From assembly GCA_963931865.1 (NCBI GenBank), contig OZ007513.1, positions 6,232,808 to 6,296,807 on the forward strand: a stretch of 64,000 nt of DNA. The letters run 5' to 3'. The notes under the pieces were generated by a model. The model was not told where the DNA came from and made no database searches. It saw only the letters and a list, made by a program, of their open reading frames with translations. The position numbers and the translations under genes were made by a program. The DNA is from Axinella damicornis (taxonomy: Eukaryota > Porifera > Demospongiae > Axinellida > Axinellidae). The first letter of the stretch is position 1. Every line of letters starts with the position of its first letter. Shown here piece by piece: positions 21,416 through 33,493 of the stretch.

Positions 21416-21714
21416 ACTCCTGCCACCACTCCACAATATCTGATGTCATCATGAATTATCTACTGAGTCACGTGACCTCCTCACAGTGGAGGTACTTGCC
21501 TGCCAAAGTAGGCGTGGACGTCTTGGCACGAGAATACTGCCAAAGGTAGTCTTGCAAGCCAGCCACTTTCACACTACCTGTTATTAAGTTAAGTTAAGTT
21601 AATTAAAGCCATTCAGTGTTCATAGCACCAAGTGTAGAGAACATAAAATCATCAGCTATAATATTATACATACATGTAATCCTCTACTGTATCCAGGACA
21701 CAGGTCACGTATGC

Positions 21715-22850
21715 ATACTCCTCCTCACCCTCTCCCTCCCCCTGACACACATGCATACTCCCCCTCACCCTCTCCCTCCCCCTGACACACATGCATATAT
21801 TCCCCCTCACCCTCTCCCTCTCCCTGACACACATGCATACTCCCCGTCACCCTCTCCCTCCCCCTGACACACATGCATACTCCCCCTCACCCTCTCCCTC
21901 CCCTTGACACACATGCATACTCCCCGTCACCCTCTCCCTCCCCCTGACACACATGCATACTCCCCCTCACCCTCTCCCTCCCCCTGACACACATGCATAC
22001 TCCCCCTCACCCTCTCCCTCCCCTTGACACACATGCATACTGCCCGTCACCCTCTCCCTCCCCCTGACACACATGCATACTCCCCCTCACCCTCTCCCTC
22101 CCCCTGACATACATGCATACTCCCCGTCACCCTCTCCCTCCCCCTGACACACATGCATATACTCCCCCTCACCCTCTCCCTCTCCCTGACACACATGCAT
22201 ACTCCCCCTCTCATAATTATGCATACTCACCCTCACCCTCTCCCTCCCCTTGACACACATGCATACTCCCCGTCACCCTCTCCCTCCCCCTGACACACAT
22301 GCATACTCCCCCTCACCCTCTCCCTCCCCTTGACACACATGCATACTGCCCGTCACCCTCTCCCTCCCCCTGACACACATGCATACTCCCCCTCACCCTC
22401 TCCCTCCCCCTGACACACATGCATACTCCCCCTCACCCTCTCCCTCCCCCTGACATACATGCATACTCCCCGTCACCCTCTCCCTCCCCCTGACACACAT
22501 GCATACTCCCCCTCACCCTCTCCCTCCCCCTGACACACAGGCATACTCCCCGTCACCCTCTCCTCACCCTGACACACATGCATACTCCCCCTCACCCTCT
22601 CCGTCTCCCTGATACACATGCATACTCCCCGTCACCCTCTCCCTCCCCCTGACACAGATGCATACTCCCCCTCACCCTCTCCCTCCCCCTGACACACATG
22701 CATACTCCCCGTCACCCTCTCCCTCCCCCTGACACACATGCATACTCCCCCTCACCCTCTCCGTCTCCCTGACGCACATGCATACTCCCCCTCACCCTCT
22801 CTCTCTCCCTGACACACATGCATACTCCCCCTCACCCACTCTCTCCTGCT
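21715..22850. repeat. 40-bp tandem array
   Basis: About 28 units of 40 bp contain accctctccctccccctgac followed by acacatgcatactcccc. Neighbouring units alternate between ccgtcaccc and cctcaccc forms, and a few have an inserted at or a cataattatg variant. The array runs into degenerate copies up to 22975. Confidence 0.9.
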
Positions 22851-23131
22851 CACGTACTGCACACTCCCTCCCACACTCTCCCTCCTGGCACACATTCACT
22901 CTCTCCCTCACCGTCACATACTGCGCGCTCTCCCTCCCCTGACACACATTCACACTCCCTCTCACACTCATGCATGTTGCAGTCAAATTTTGAGGTTCTT
23001 GAGGCAGAGGTGAGTGAGATCAACACAGACACAATCTCCTGGACCTCATCAAGCTGCAGCACATCCTCTACAAGACACGTCTTCTTTGAGGAGGTGAGGG
23101 TGCGAGGGAGGAAGGGAGGAGAGTTGGGGGT

Positions 23132-23166
<35 letters not shown>
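23132..23166. repeat. Poly-G run, 35 bases
   Basis: An uninterrupted G run just after the V-ATPase-like exon. It can form a G-quadruplex and is a likely site of assembly length error. Confidence 0.9.
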
Positions 23167-23167
<1 letters not shown>

Positions 23168-23443
23168 TTAGGTATGCATTGTGCGACTGCAATTTTAGTG
23201 CAGGCTCTAGTCCATGGGAATGAGCCAGCGGATGGAGACATTAGAGGTACCCAGCATCAGGACAATGATAACACGTAGGAACCAGCGAGCTTTGCTGATT
23301 CAGTAAGTGTCATGTTTGCTTGCAGTTAATTTATAGGGGCTGTCTGGTCATTATGGTGTACTGACCGAATAGTTAGTGAATGTTGTGTTAGTTTAGGTTT
23401 AGTATTTTTTTTCCCTTGGCATAGTCGCCCTGTTACCACTTCA

Positions 23444-23444
<1 letters not shown>

Positions 23445-23482
<38 letters not shown>
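23445..23482. repeat. Poly-C run, 38 bases
   Basis: An uninterrupted C run in the same intron as the poly-G tract. The two runs are inverse to each other and about 280 bp apart, so they could pair in single-stranded DNA or RNA. Confidence 0.9.
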
Positions 23483-23485
<3 letters not shown>

Positions 23486-23803
23486 TTACTTCTCTCCTTC
23501 CCTTCTTCACTCCCTCTTAGGCGGAGATGTATACCATCGTCCCCACACAGCAGTCCTCCCAGCGCTTCCATCACCGTGCAGTTGGTGATCTCCACTCCGA
23601 GGAGGGAGTGAAAGGTGAGGTCTACATCGTGTCACATTTTGTTGTGTATGTACAATTGAACCTTGATCCAATTCGTGATAGCGGTTTCATGCTTCACATC
23701 TTCTGCCTCGGTCTCCTAGAGAGTGATACGGATCAGGGTGCAGACTGTGGTGCTGCTGTCGGTGACTTACAGACAGAGTGCCAATGGATCCCTAGTGTGC
23801 CCC

Positions 23804-24797
23804 GTGAGTGCTGTATGTGTGACATATCCTTGTGAGATCATGTGACCTTTTGTGGGAGTCATGTGACCCTTTGTGTGTGTGTCATATGGCTTTGTTTGTG
23901 ACTAGCAGTGCAATTCAAGTGATCACAACAGAGCTCATGTGATATCAGAGTAGACTCGTTCCCAGGCTCCTCCCAGCTCTTTGTCTCATACTGTACCAAA
24001 AAACTGGGAGAGAGGGTGGTGTGTGAGTGTATGCATGGTGTGTGAACAGGGCTAATATACTCTACTAAGTCTTGCAATGAAAGAGCATTGAAATGCACAA
24101 TTTGCCTGTATGTACGAAGCTGTTTGCAAGTTTTATGTATACAACCTTTGACTCCGAGGTGGCACGTGATTCTGTGGACACGTTATTATGATTTCGTAAG
24201 CAATGCAGGTGTCCTCAGCACTCAGTATCAGCTAGCATTATACACATACTGCTGGCTCAGGTTGGAATTCACTGTAATGCGCATTATCAGCGAATGGATT
24301 GTCTCTTACGTGTGTAGCTACAATAGCTCACTAGCTACCATCTTCTGCAATGGTCGAACCCACTGAGCACTGCTCTCGCTCAACATTCTCATCAAAGCAT
24401 TTGCTGCCTCCAGTATACGACCATCACACCTCAGAGCCACGATCTGTATGGAGGTCAGGGTCGTGACCTTTTCCGGTCAAGGTCTCACTTATACATGGGT
24501 GGTGGGGCCCTATCTAGAAGGAACCTTCCTATTTGAGAGATTGGTATGAGCTGTTTAATAAACCTGATTAGACAAAGGTCAAGTATGTTCCCCTCCTACA
24601 CATTTGAGTCCAGCCAGTATGGATGTTCTTATGTCAACTGGTCCACTTGACCTACAATGTATCCCAAAGAAACAGTGTCAGTCACACTGTGCTTATAGCT
24701 ACAGGGTCGATCATCTGGACACCCTCCACAGCAATGGCAGCATACATGGTTGACAACTTCACAGTCTATAATTGTACCAGTTCGGTTAATATGTATA
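23804..24797. other. No gene recognised
   Basis: Contains repeated atgtgacc/tttgtg phrases at 23838-23890. Short frames are present without family resemblance. Confidence 0.35.
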
Positions 24798-24971
24798 GGT
24801 TATATCCCTGGCCAGCGGGATAAGACCCGTTATATCCCACGGGAGAGGTCAGTGCTTGAGTGGAGCCGAGGAAGTGCCATGGGCGAAGCCCGAGGCACTT
24901 CCGAGGCGGAACGAAAGCACTGGCCTCTCCCAAGGGATGTAACGGGCCTTACATCCCGCTGGCCAGGGATA
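24798..24971. mobile_element. Short palindromic MITE
   Basis: The left arm tatatccctggccagcggga and its inverse at the right (tcccgctggccagggata) enclose arms with gggagaggtcagtgctt / gcactggcctctccc and a central ggcgaagcccgaggcactt hairpin. Confidence 0.75.
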
Positions 24972-25016
24972 CAACTAACTTACACCATGCTTAGGCTATT
25001 CTAAGGTGAGTCAGTC

Positions 25017-25448
25017 TAGCCACTAGCCCCTCTCCGCCCCGGCCGGTCAAGCGGGCGCGCGGCGAAGCCGCGCGCGGAGGGCGGAGAGGGTCTAGCAAAC
25101 ATTGCACTTGATTGCGTTTCAACTGACCAATCAGATCTTACTGAAGCGATTCGTTCCAATTTTATTCATGACTCTCGTGGTTGTAAACCGAGCCGTTCGC
25201 GTGCGATCAGCCCGGTGGAGAGCGTCTAATAGCCTACACTCGAGCTAAACTAGTCCAACCTGGATGCCTCCAAGTGTACAGAAGTCGTCCTCAACTCCAG
25301 CTGGCACTTCACCGGTTCACAGGTACATGTAATTAGCATTCCAGAGAAACGTGATCAAGTGCAATGTTTGCTAGACCCTCTCCGCCCTCCGCACGCGGCT
25401 TCGCCGCGCGCCCGCTTGACCGGCCGGGCGGAGAGGGGCTAGCGGCTA
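25017..25448. mobile_element. GC-rich inverted-repeat element
   Basis: The arms run from tagccactagcccctctccg through cggtcaagcgggcgcgcggc into aaacattgcacttgat and are mirrored at 25350-25448. The outer 70 bp are strikingly GC-rich with a gcgcgcggcgaagccgcgcgc palindrome. The 260-bp interior is of ordinary composition. Confidence 0.8.
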
Positions 25449-27036
25449 GACTAAAGGTGAGTACACTGTGTAGACATAGATACTGTGGTGTAGGCACTCA
25501 CCGATCAGTGGCAGAGGCATCCGTGATACTTGACTGAGGCAGCAATAAAGGCACAAGCCCTTGGCTAGACTAACAAAGCTAGCTCTTCGCTTTCTCATGC
25601 ACGCGATCGCTTACAGTATGCGCGCGCAGCCGGCCGTGGGATATATGACCCGTTATTTCCCACAAATACTGTAACCTGATTGGTTAGAATAGCCTAAGTA
25701 TAGTTTACTAACATTGTATTTATGTATGTGAATAAGATTTGAAGCTAGGGATTGTGTCATCGTGCTCAGCATGAAAAGTGCTTTCAAATGCTCAGCAAGT
25801 GCTTTCAGTCATGTCTCACAAAATTAATGCTTTTAATGAACGTCACATTATTGCCAGAAATCAAGCTCTATCAATCCGTGATTGGGGTCAAATCAACCTG
25901 CGGCAAAATGGACATCATTCAGTGAGTCATGTGACTGGAAAGCTCTCACTGCCACTGCTTGTATTGCAACCCCTTGGATCACAGGGTGCCATATAAATGA
26001 CTGGCAGCAAGGGCTTGTATTGCTGTGAGCAATCGCTTGTAATACAGGGTGCTATGGCTGGTATTGCAGCAGTAATGGCAGCAAGGCTGGTATCATCTGA
26101 TCAGAGGGTGCTATGGCTTGTATTGCACCTTACAAATGACTGGTATTGCAGTGTACAGTATACCTGAACTCGCGGAAGTTGCCAGGCCGTTTCTCCCTCC
26201 CAAAACGGCCTGGGAACGAGGCTAACCCCTCAGCTGGCAGCATTAAAGAGAGGGGAAAACCCTCAGCAGGCAAAGAAGAACCCCCTCAGCAGCCACTAAA
26301 TGCAGGGGATCATGCAACCCCCTCAGCTGGCTTTATGAGGGGATCAGGTAGACCCCTCAGTGGCTTACAGGCAAGGGATCAGGCATGATCCCCTCTAGTA
26401 TTGCATACTAATGCACGAAGACTCAACTTCTCCGTATATGCACGTGCACAACCCTCGCACCAACCCCAAAAGTAGTGTATACTTAGCTTATCATGCATGC
26501 AAAAACTCCACAGCCAGAGCTATTGGTCTGCTTTGGTAAATCCTTCATCACTGTAATAAAGATTCGTCCAAGACTCTATTCCTGTGCATGGTTCCACAGA
26601 ATGTGTATATGCCTCATACAATATTCACCATAAAGCAAGATAGCAAGATAGAGAGCCCTCCCAATCAGAACTTAAACACCCTTGGAACACTCAGGCAGTG
26701 TTCATTGGTCGAGGGCTGCACCATCGACCAATCTGTTTGTGTGAGGGCTAAAGCCCTCATGTATCCTAGTAAGAGCACACTTGCTAAATCCAGTCGCTGA
26801 CCTGGCTTCCCACTTAACATTTCAGTAAGTGTACATTGTGAGTAAGCAATGTGTTACATATGCGTGCCAGTCTCTGGATCTGTAGCATATATTGCCCAAT
26901 TTAGCAAGAAACCTGCTACTGTACCAGTGGCATCATTATTCTTGATGTGCACGCACAATATACACACTGTTTGACAATATTCATTGTGAATAACACAGGA
27001 TATTCATTGTGAATAACATGGGACAAGCTGGTACTA
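25449..27036. other. No gene recognised
   Basis: Around 26220-26400 the phrase cccctcagctggc and gcaggggatcatgc recur at irregular spacing, a degenerate minisatellite. Some 26040-26150 sequence repeats the phrase ggctggtattgca. The rest is unremarkable. Confidence 0.35.
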
Positions 27037-27930
27037 CTATACATTGCCTTGGAAAACAAACCTTGGAGCTTTAGTGTCTTTGCCTCCCTTGTTGCTAGTG
27101 TACTTCCCCAGGAAGAACGTGAACCCTTTAGCCTCTTTACTTTCATGAGCATCCTGTTGTTTGGTATGTTGTTGATTACCTTTCTGCTCATATTTCTCAC
27201 ATCCTCCACTGTAGGGTAGTATCACCTGTCATACTCTGAGGGTTTGGCGGTGAGAGTACCTTGACAAAGGTGGTCTGGAATCCAGTCACAGAGAGCAAGT
27301 TGAAGGCTAATGCGGCTGAGGTGGCTCTGGGAAATCAGCGACTCCACTTTCTTCATCACCTCAGGTAGAGGTTTGTGGGACTGTAGGTCAGTCAGAGATG
27401 TAGGAGTGTGGGTAGAGGCCATGGAGAATTAAATGTGTAACATTTCGTTACCAGAGCCCAGGTTTAGAAGGTGGACATTGAGATTTGCTTTACAGGCCAT
27501 TAGTCGACTGCCTGGGGTATTTTGAGGCTTCACTTCCCTCCTCTGGCAATCTTTGCTGTTTGTTTTGTACCTAGGTTTCCCTCCTTGAGAGCATTGGCAG
27601 CTTTGTTGCCAAACGATATTGTAAGCGGCTAAAGCCTGCCCATTATTGAGGACTAGTACTCCCGTGTCAGATTCTTTGTTGGTATTTATCCCGGTACATA
27701 TTTTGTATCCTGTGTTGGTTTGGAGACAATCTCTTCAGCCATGCACCCCATTTATCACTGGTGTACGGGCCAGTGGTGTAGTCCTGTGGTGTTGGATTTG
27801 GAGTATGTGGCAGTGAATTGAGCTCAACTGAGATGGTGGTTCTGAGCTCTGACACAGCACTGTGGTAGGTTGAACTGTTCCATTCTTTCTCAACAGATGT
27901 GTGCCAGGTGACCTCATCCACAGTGATTGT
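27037..27930 (-). pseudogene. Coding-like minus-strand segments, unidentified
   Basis: Three stretches have protein-like composition: 27930-27667 (VDEVTWHTSVEKEWNSS at the start, DKWGAWLKRLSPNQ near the end), 27422-27222 (MASTHTPTSLTDLQSHK), and 27225-27037 (a lysine-rich region with FTFFLGKYTSNKGGKD). They are on one strand and in order, but I cannot connect them by splice sites with confidence. I do not recognise a family. It may be one broken gene or part of a transposon. Confidence 0.3.
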
Positions 27931-28925
27931 GTGTCAGCCGACAGTCCGACACAGAAATGCCTTGCTGAAAGCAGGAAGGACATGGTGCTGCTTTTTCACT
28001 CTTACTAGTCTGCAGTACTCACTGCTTCGCTTTGACTTGAAACAAGCAGTACACAGCCCAAGAATTTCAATTTTAGTGTCGATCTGTGTACATGTATATC
28101 TGCCTCCAATTTTGCTGTACACTGCTTATGATATTGCATGTACAGTGTATCATACAAGTATGCTATACTCAACTTACCAGTGTGCTCCTGGGCTTCCATC
28201 GTGTCGATTGTAGCGCCATGCATGTGGGCAGCCAAACGCTGTTCAGAAACCCCACGAATTGCACTGATTGGGGTTTGGACTAGTTACACCCACGACTCCA
28301 CCCATTGGATGCGGCATTTGGCCTGTACCTAACAGGAACACCAGGTGCAAGTGGTGCACGAAACCGGGAAGTCAAGGGAGGGATCGCTGCTGGCCACAGC
28401 AGTGAAGGTTGGAGTGCCCAACTTGGAAACTGACTTGTTCACCAATGTGAACAAGCAGTACCCAAGCTGTGACACTTAGAGTAACCAAGCTGAGTTGGAA
28501 ATGAACACGTGCCCAAGTCAGTGCCCAACTTGTGCATGTCCGGTGTACAAGCATGGGCATTCCTTGTACACTAGAGCTACTGCTTGGCCACTCCTTGTAT
28601 AATACATGTACACTGCAGCTACTGCTTGGCCACTCCTTGCGCACTGCTTGGGCACTACTTGTGCACCAGCTTGTTTATATTGCATTCCAAATGGGCTTAT
28701 AATTAATTCATTGACCACTACTCAGGGCCACTAAGGATTGGGACCGGTGCTTTTGTAGCAAAATTTTGTGAATTTTGTATACACTATAAGGAAAGTGAAG
28801 ACAGTTTATTGTCCCCAAACACCATCCTATTTGCAGCTCCGCCCCTTAACAAGACATGACGTCATAATTGGACACGCCCACCCACTTATTGTGGAAGTAT
28901 GGCTTCTGTAGTGCGGCCTATGCGA

Positions 28926-28935
28926 GGGTATAAAA
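28926..28935 (+). promoter_or_regulatory. Possible TATA box
   Basis: The sequence ggtataaaagcg lies about 100 bp upstream of a 62-codon open frame (29028-29216) that begins with a hydrophobic stretch. No other promoter evidence. Confidence 0.35.
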
Positions 28936-29016
28936 GCGATTTTCCGGAATTTTTCCGCACCAGGTTAGGCCATCCTGATAGCATCATTGTGAAGCATAAG
29001 TAGTGCTCTAACTTTA

Positions 29017-29128
29017 CACCGTGGGAAATGTTGATAGTGACTCTCGTTCACTGCCTACTGGCAAAAGTGCCACACCCCCCAACCCATGAAGGTACGGATA
29101 TCTACCGAAAGGAACGAGATGCAAACAT
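29017..29128 (+). other. Inverted repeat around a short ORF start
   Basis: The block caccgtgggaaatgtt at 29017-29032 is inverse to aacatttcccacggta at 29113-29128, giving a possible stem of about 14 pairs with an 80-base loop. The right arm lies within the open frame 29028-29216. If transcribed, the stem would span the start codon. Confidence 0.5.
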
Positions 29129-29216
29129 TTCCCACGGTAGATTTATAGAAGGTAAGGAAACTTACTTCAGCGATACATCAGCGTCCTCTGAAAGCACCAG
29201 CAAAAATTCGGGATAA

Positions 29217-30868
29217 TAGCATCTCTATTTCATGCGGCCGTTCAGCTCTGTAACTGCCAGTGCACGTGCACTGCGGTAATAAACACAATTAAACCACATG
29301 ACTATAGTGCATTACATCACTAGATTGAAAGTGTTCTCTCGCGACCTTGACAGTCCATGAGTTCCAGAAGTCCAGATACAGCTAAGACTGCATCCGAGAA
29401 CACAATGGACGCAGCGAAATCCACGGAGGCTTCTTGAGTATGCTATGGAAACTGCTGATCAGTCGAGCTACTGCCATGTGACTATCACAACACTCTGTTT
29501 ACGTAGTTCATATGAATAATCTTTTGTGGTTACTACACACCGGCGCGCGCAGCCATGCAAGGTCCCAGCCCTTAAATTGCTCGAGTAATTGCACACTAGG
29601 TGTAGCTAGCTCACACCTTCATGTTACATAAGGTGATATAATACACTTTTTGCCAAGTGAATAAAATTTAATAGACATTGACAAAACGATAATCAGGTAG
29701 CTATAGGTTGGCACAAAATAGAACCCAAAACAGAGCTAATGAGTTTTTTTGGACTTAATCTTGAGAGTGAGTATCTGTGAAAGAATTTGAGCAATACATG
29801 AATGCATTTGCAAATAACATACATGTCCAACAACAAAGTGTGGCAGTCCCAGATAGAAATCGAACATTATTCCGGAATGCAATTATTATGATTTATATAT
29901 AAGATCAATGTTAGTTGCACTATATCCGTCATTGTACGACAGCTATGAATGAACATGCAACTAAGAGCAGCAGCAAGATGATCCCTTGCCTAAGAAGCAA
30001 CCAAGTCTGAAGGAAAACCGCTCAACAAAGACCGTGCGTGCAGTAAGCATAATAACATTCCGGGATTTGATGTCGATGAGTACTGTAGCAATCAAACGGT
30101 TCAGCATACCTGTTTCGCTTTGGAGGCGCTTCAGTTTTAGACGAAGGATCCCTCTTACTGTTGGTGCTTGAGTTGTATTTGTAGCCATCGCTCAGCCAGA
30201 GATACAGAGCATTCAATCTTGCCAAACTTTATCGTGTGGTTACAGAACTGCATTCGTTTTTTACGTAACGCCCTGAGGTCAATGCACTCTTAGTGGGTGC
30301 AACTAATCGTACTCACACTCTCACTTGCAGACGAAGCGGGGAGTGCTAGTCCAAGGCTGTGATTAGTACTGAGAAATCATTATCATTTTTGACCGTGACA
30401 GAATAATCTATCTGGGACTACCTACTTCAGTGATCGAAAATGCCACACAAGTCATGTATAATACCTAATCTGTATAGCGTTGCATTTGTAACACACCTTT
30501 CCACTGAGGAGCTCCGAGAGGTGGTCTACTTGAACAGTGGTTCCAAACTGCTTGGTTTTCTTGCCATTGCTGTTCTTTTATTATATCGTTCATCTAGAAA
30601 ATCTGTGAGACCTGCAGGGAACAACCATCACAGATGGTAATGTATGGACTTCACAACAACGTGCTTTGTATGAAATAGTGTACACCGCATACCTTTCACT
30701 TGTTTCTGTGTGTATTTGCTGTTTTCAACACCACACATCTCCATTACAATCTTTGCCTTTACCTTTACCCTTTACTCCAGAAGTGGTGACAGTGAACTAA
30801 AGGTAGAGCAATAAGACGCAAAATAAAACACAAGGTTATCAAAGCATACAGGTCAGGCCAGACTGCAC
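29217..30868. other. No gene supported
   Basis: A minus-strand segment at about 30225-30109 (LWLSDGYKYNSSTNSKRD, ending before a gtatgc donor-like site) could be an exon. There is not enough to identify it. Confidence 0.3.
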
Positions 30869-32076
30869 TTGGCAAGTCGCCGGTCAGGGAGGAGCCACAA
30901 CACACGTACACATGCAGCCAACCCTGCCGGCCAGACCGCACTCAGCCAGTCGCCGGTCAGGGAGGAGCCACAACACACGTACACATGCAGCCAACCCTGC
31001 CGGCCAGACCGCACTCGGCCAGTCGCCGGTCAGGGAGGAGCCACAACACACGTACACATGCAGCCAACCCTGCCGGCCAGACCGCACTCGGCAAGTCGCC
31101 GGTCAGGGGGGAGCCACAACACACGTACACATGCAGCCAACCCTGCCGGCCAGACCGCACTCGGCAAGTCGCCGGTCAGGGGGGAGCCACAACACACGTA
31201 CACATGCAGCCAACCCTGCTGGCCAGACCGCACTCGGCAAGTCGCCGGTCAGGGAGGAGCCACAACACACGTACACATGCAGCCAACCCTGCCGGCCAGA
31301 CCGCACTCGGCAGGTCGCCGGTCAGGGGGGAGCCACAACACACGTACACATGCAGCCAACCCTGCCGGCCAGACCGCACTCGGCAAGTCGCCGGTCAGGG
31401 GGGAGCCACAACACACGTACACATGCAGCCAACCCTGCCGGCCAGACCGCACTCGGCAAGTCGCCGGTCAGGAAGGAGCCACAACACACGTACACATGCA
31501 GCCAACCCTGCCGGCCAGACCGCACTCGGCAAGTCGCCGGTCAGGGGGGAGCCACAACACACGTACACATGCAGCCAACACTGCCGGCCAGACCGCACTC
31601 GGCAAGTCGCCGGTCAGGGGGGAGCCACAACACACGTACACATGCAGCCAACCCTGCTGGCCAGACCGCACTCGGCAAGTCGCCGGTCAGGGAGGAGCCA
31701 CAACACACGTACACATGCAGCCAACCCTGCCGGCCAGACCGCACTTGGCAGGTCGCCGGTCAGGGGGGAGCCACAACACACGTACACATGCAGCCAACCC
31801 TGCCGGCCAGACCGCACTCGGCAAGTCGCCGGTCAGGGAGGAGCCACAACACACGTACACATGCAGCCAACCCTGCCGGCCAGACCGCACTCGGCAAGTC
31901 GCCGGTCAGGGAGGAGCCACAACACACGTACACATGCAGCCAACCCTGCCGGCCAGACCGCACTCGGCAGGTCGCTGGTCAGGGAGGAGCCACAACACAC
32001 GTACAAATGCAGCCAACCCTGCCGGCCAGACCGCACTCGGCAAGTCGCCGGTCAGGGAGGAGCCACAACACATGTA
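30869..32076. repeat. 73-bp tandem array
   Basis: About 16.5 head-to-tail units of 73 bp include acacgtacacatgcagccaa, ccctgccggccagaccgcac and gtcgccggtcagggaggagcc. Units differ at only a few positions. Because 73 leaves remainder 1 on division by three and the unit lacks stop codons in all forward frames, three long overlapping frames of 367-430 codons arise. They are repeat artefacts unless expression is shown. Confidence 0.95.
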
Positions 32077-33160
32077 CACACAGCATAAGCACACCTCCGC
32101 TTCAGGACGCAAATTATCCTTCATCCAAGGCACCATGAATTGCCGCAACTTTGTCCTATAAAGAATGGTCAGGCAACTATTCAAAGGAGTTATAAACAAA
32201 TTATAATTGGAGCTACTTACAGTGAGATCCTTTGTCACAGTTCTCCTTTTCTCCCCAGATGAAGAACAGGAATTAGAAGACTCATGGAGAAGTTTTTGGA
32301 GACGACCTTGTCGTTCTTGCAACATATCAATGAGAGTAGTGAAGCTGACAGAGGCGCACTACGTGGTGTGCGCCCCGCCGTTGTGGTGAAGACTATCTGT
32401 TTCGGCGATCAGGCTCGGGTGTAGAAGTCACTCAGCTCCAGACCCGCTGCTAGTAAAAGAATCAAACGGCGTCTCAAGGTCCTCGTGGGAAAGCTGAACC
32501 TGTAGGTCACCCCTCTGGGCTAGACTCTCGTTCGGTAGAAAGGATGAACATTGGGATTGTAGGGATAAGTTGAAGTCCCTAGATGGGTAGAGATGACGAT
32601 CGATCGTCGGGCGGGAGTTCTTGCTCCATAAACGACTGCAAGAGAGAGAGCCATCTTCCAACCGCAACCCCTCATGGCTTGCATCTGCATGCGCATTGGA
32701 CACTCCTTGGGCACAATGTATTGTTACATAACTATTCTGTAACACGCTCTAGGATACAGAACATTTCTTGCAAGACTTGAACACTTCTTGGACACTCTAT
32801 CTGCACAAGCATTTCCAAGACTTGTGCATTGTGCATTTCTAAGGCTGGTGCACTACTTGTGCATGTGGAGTGCACAAGCCTTGGGAACTACCAAGTCTAC
32901 TGCTGTGGGCTTCAGCAGAACTTCTGGCCAAAAGCTGTTGTAATCCACAACTAAAGGAACTTCATAGACTGGATGTGAAATGAATACGAAAGAGTAGCTT
33001 GTGCGTCAAAAATGGATGGATCCATGCACCACATAAGAGACACAAAACTCTAGCTGTTCTAGCGAGGAGCTAGCGGGGCTCAAACTAAAATGTCATGAGT
33101 CATCATTACATTATAATTCACTGCTAGTACTGGCATATTCAGTAATAGAGTATTGCTATT

Positions 33161-33493
33161 ATTCATGCTGTAGTATTATAGTGCTAGAAGTACTGCTAGA
33201 GGTGAGAGTACTAGCTACAGAGCTCAGTGGTGATAGAGTTGGCATGTTCTGCCTTGGAAGGGTTGTACTTGCACTCTGCAGGGTGACTGGGCTTTGGAGC
33301 TGGGTAGCAAGCAGATGCATGGCTTGTTGGTTGGAAGAGAGCCTTAGCATGCTGCTGCTTGTTGGGGTGCCAGTTCCTTGTAGGAGAGGACTGCTGAGCT
33401 GGGGATGCATCATACTGGACACAACCATTGTCTGTTTTCCCAGTGGGAGGCGGAACGTGGCTGCCAGTGTCACATGAGGCCTGGCCAGGGATG
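33161..33493 (-). CDS. Possible terminal exon, Ser/Thr/Gln-rich
   Basis: On the minus strand an acceptor-like ccctctttgtag is followed by a frame with TLAATFRLPLGKQTM, then LSSNQQAMHLLATQLQ and a Ser/Thr-rich tail ending in a stop near 33161. The composition is like the activation or tail region of a transcription factor. A TAF9-like exon lies on the same strand 3.6 kb upstream and TAF9 proteins end in a Ser/Thr-rich tail, so this could be its last exon. That link is conjecture. Confidence 0.3.

Larger units (their letters stand above)
22983..23803 (+). pseudogene. V-ATPase subunit a-like exons, first one scrambled
   Basis: Exon 22983-23093 follows a good acceptor (gttgcag) and ends at gaggag|gtgagg. 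Its first codons (NFEVLEAEVSEINTD) match the N-terminal helical region of V-ATPase 116-kDa subunit a. The same exon in another frame reads LLDLIKLQHILYKTR, again like that family, and the last four residues FFEE fit in the first frame. So two compensating shifts seem to separate three matching pieces. Exons 23521-23614 (AEMYTIVPTQQSS) and 23720-23803 follow with agreeing phase, but I cannot match them. Later conserved parts of the subunit were not found. This may be a decayed gene, or sequence error beside homopolymers. Confidence 0.5.

Noticed and set aside
21715..22850. Regular 40-bp repeats resembling a CRISPR array
   Set aside because: There are no variable spacers between constant repeats, no cas genes, and the setting is eukaryotic. 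It is a simple tandem array.
30869..32161. Three long overlapping plus-strand frames (up to 430 codons)
   Set aside because: All derive from the 73-bp tandem repeat without stop codons. I list the array as a repeat, with the coding idea only as a finding to test.
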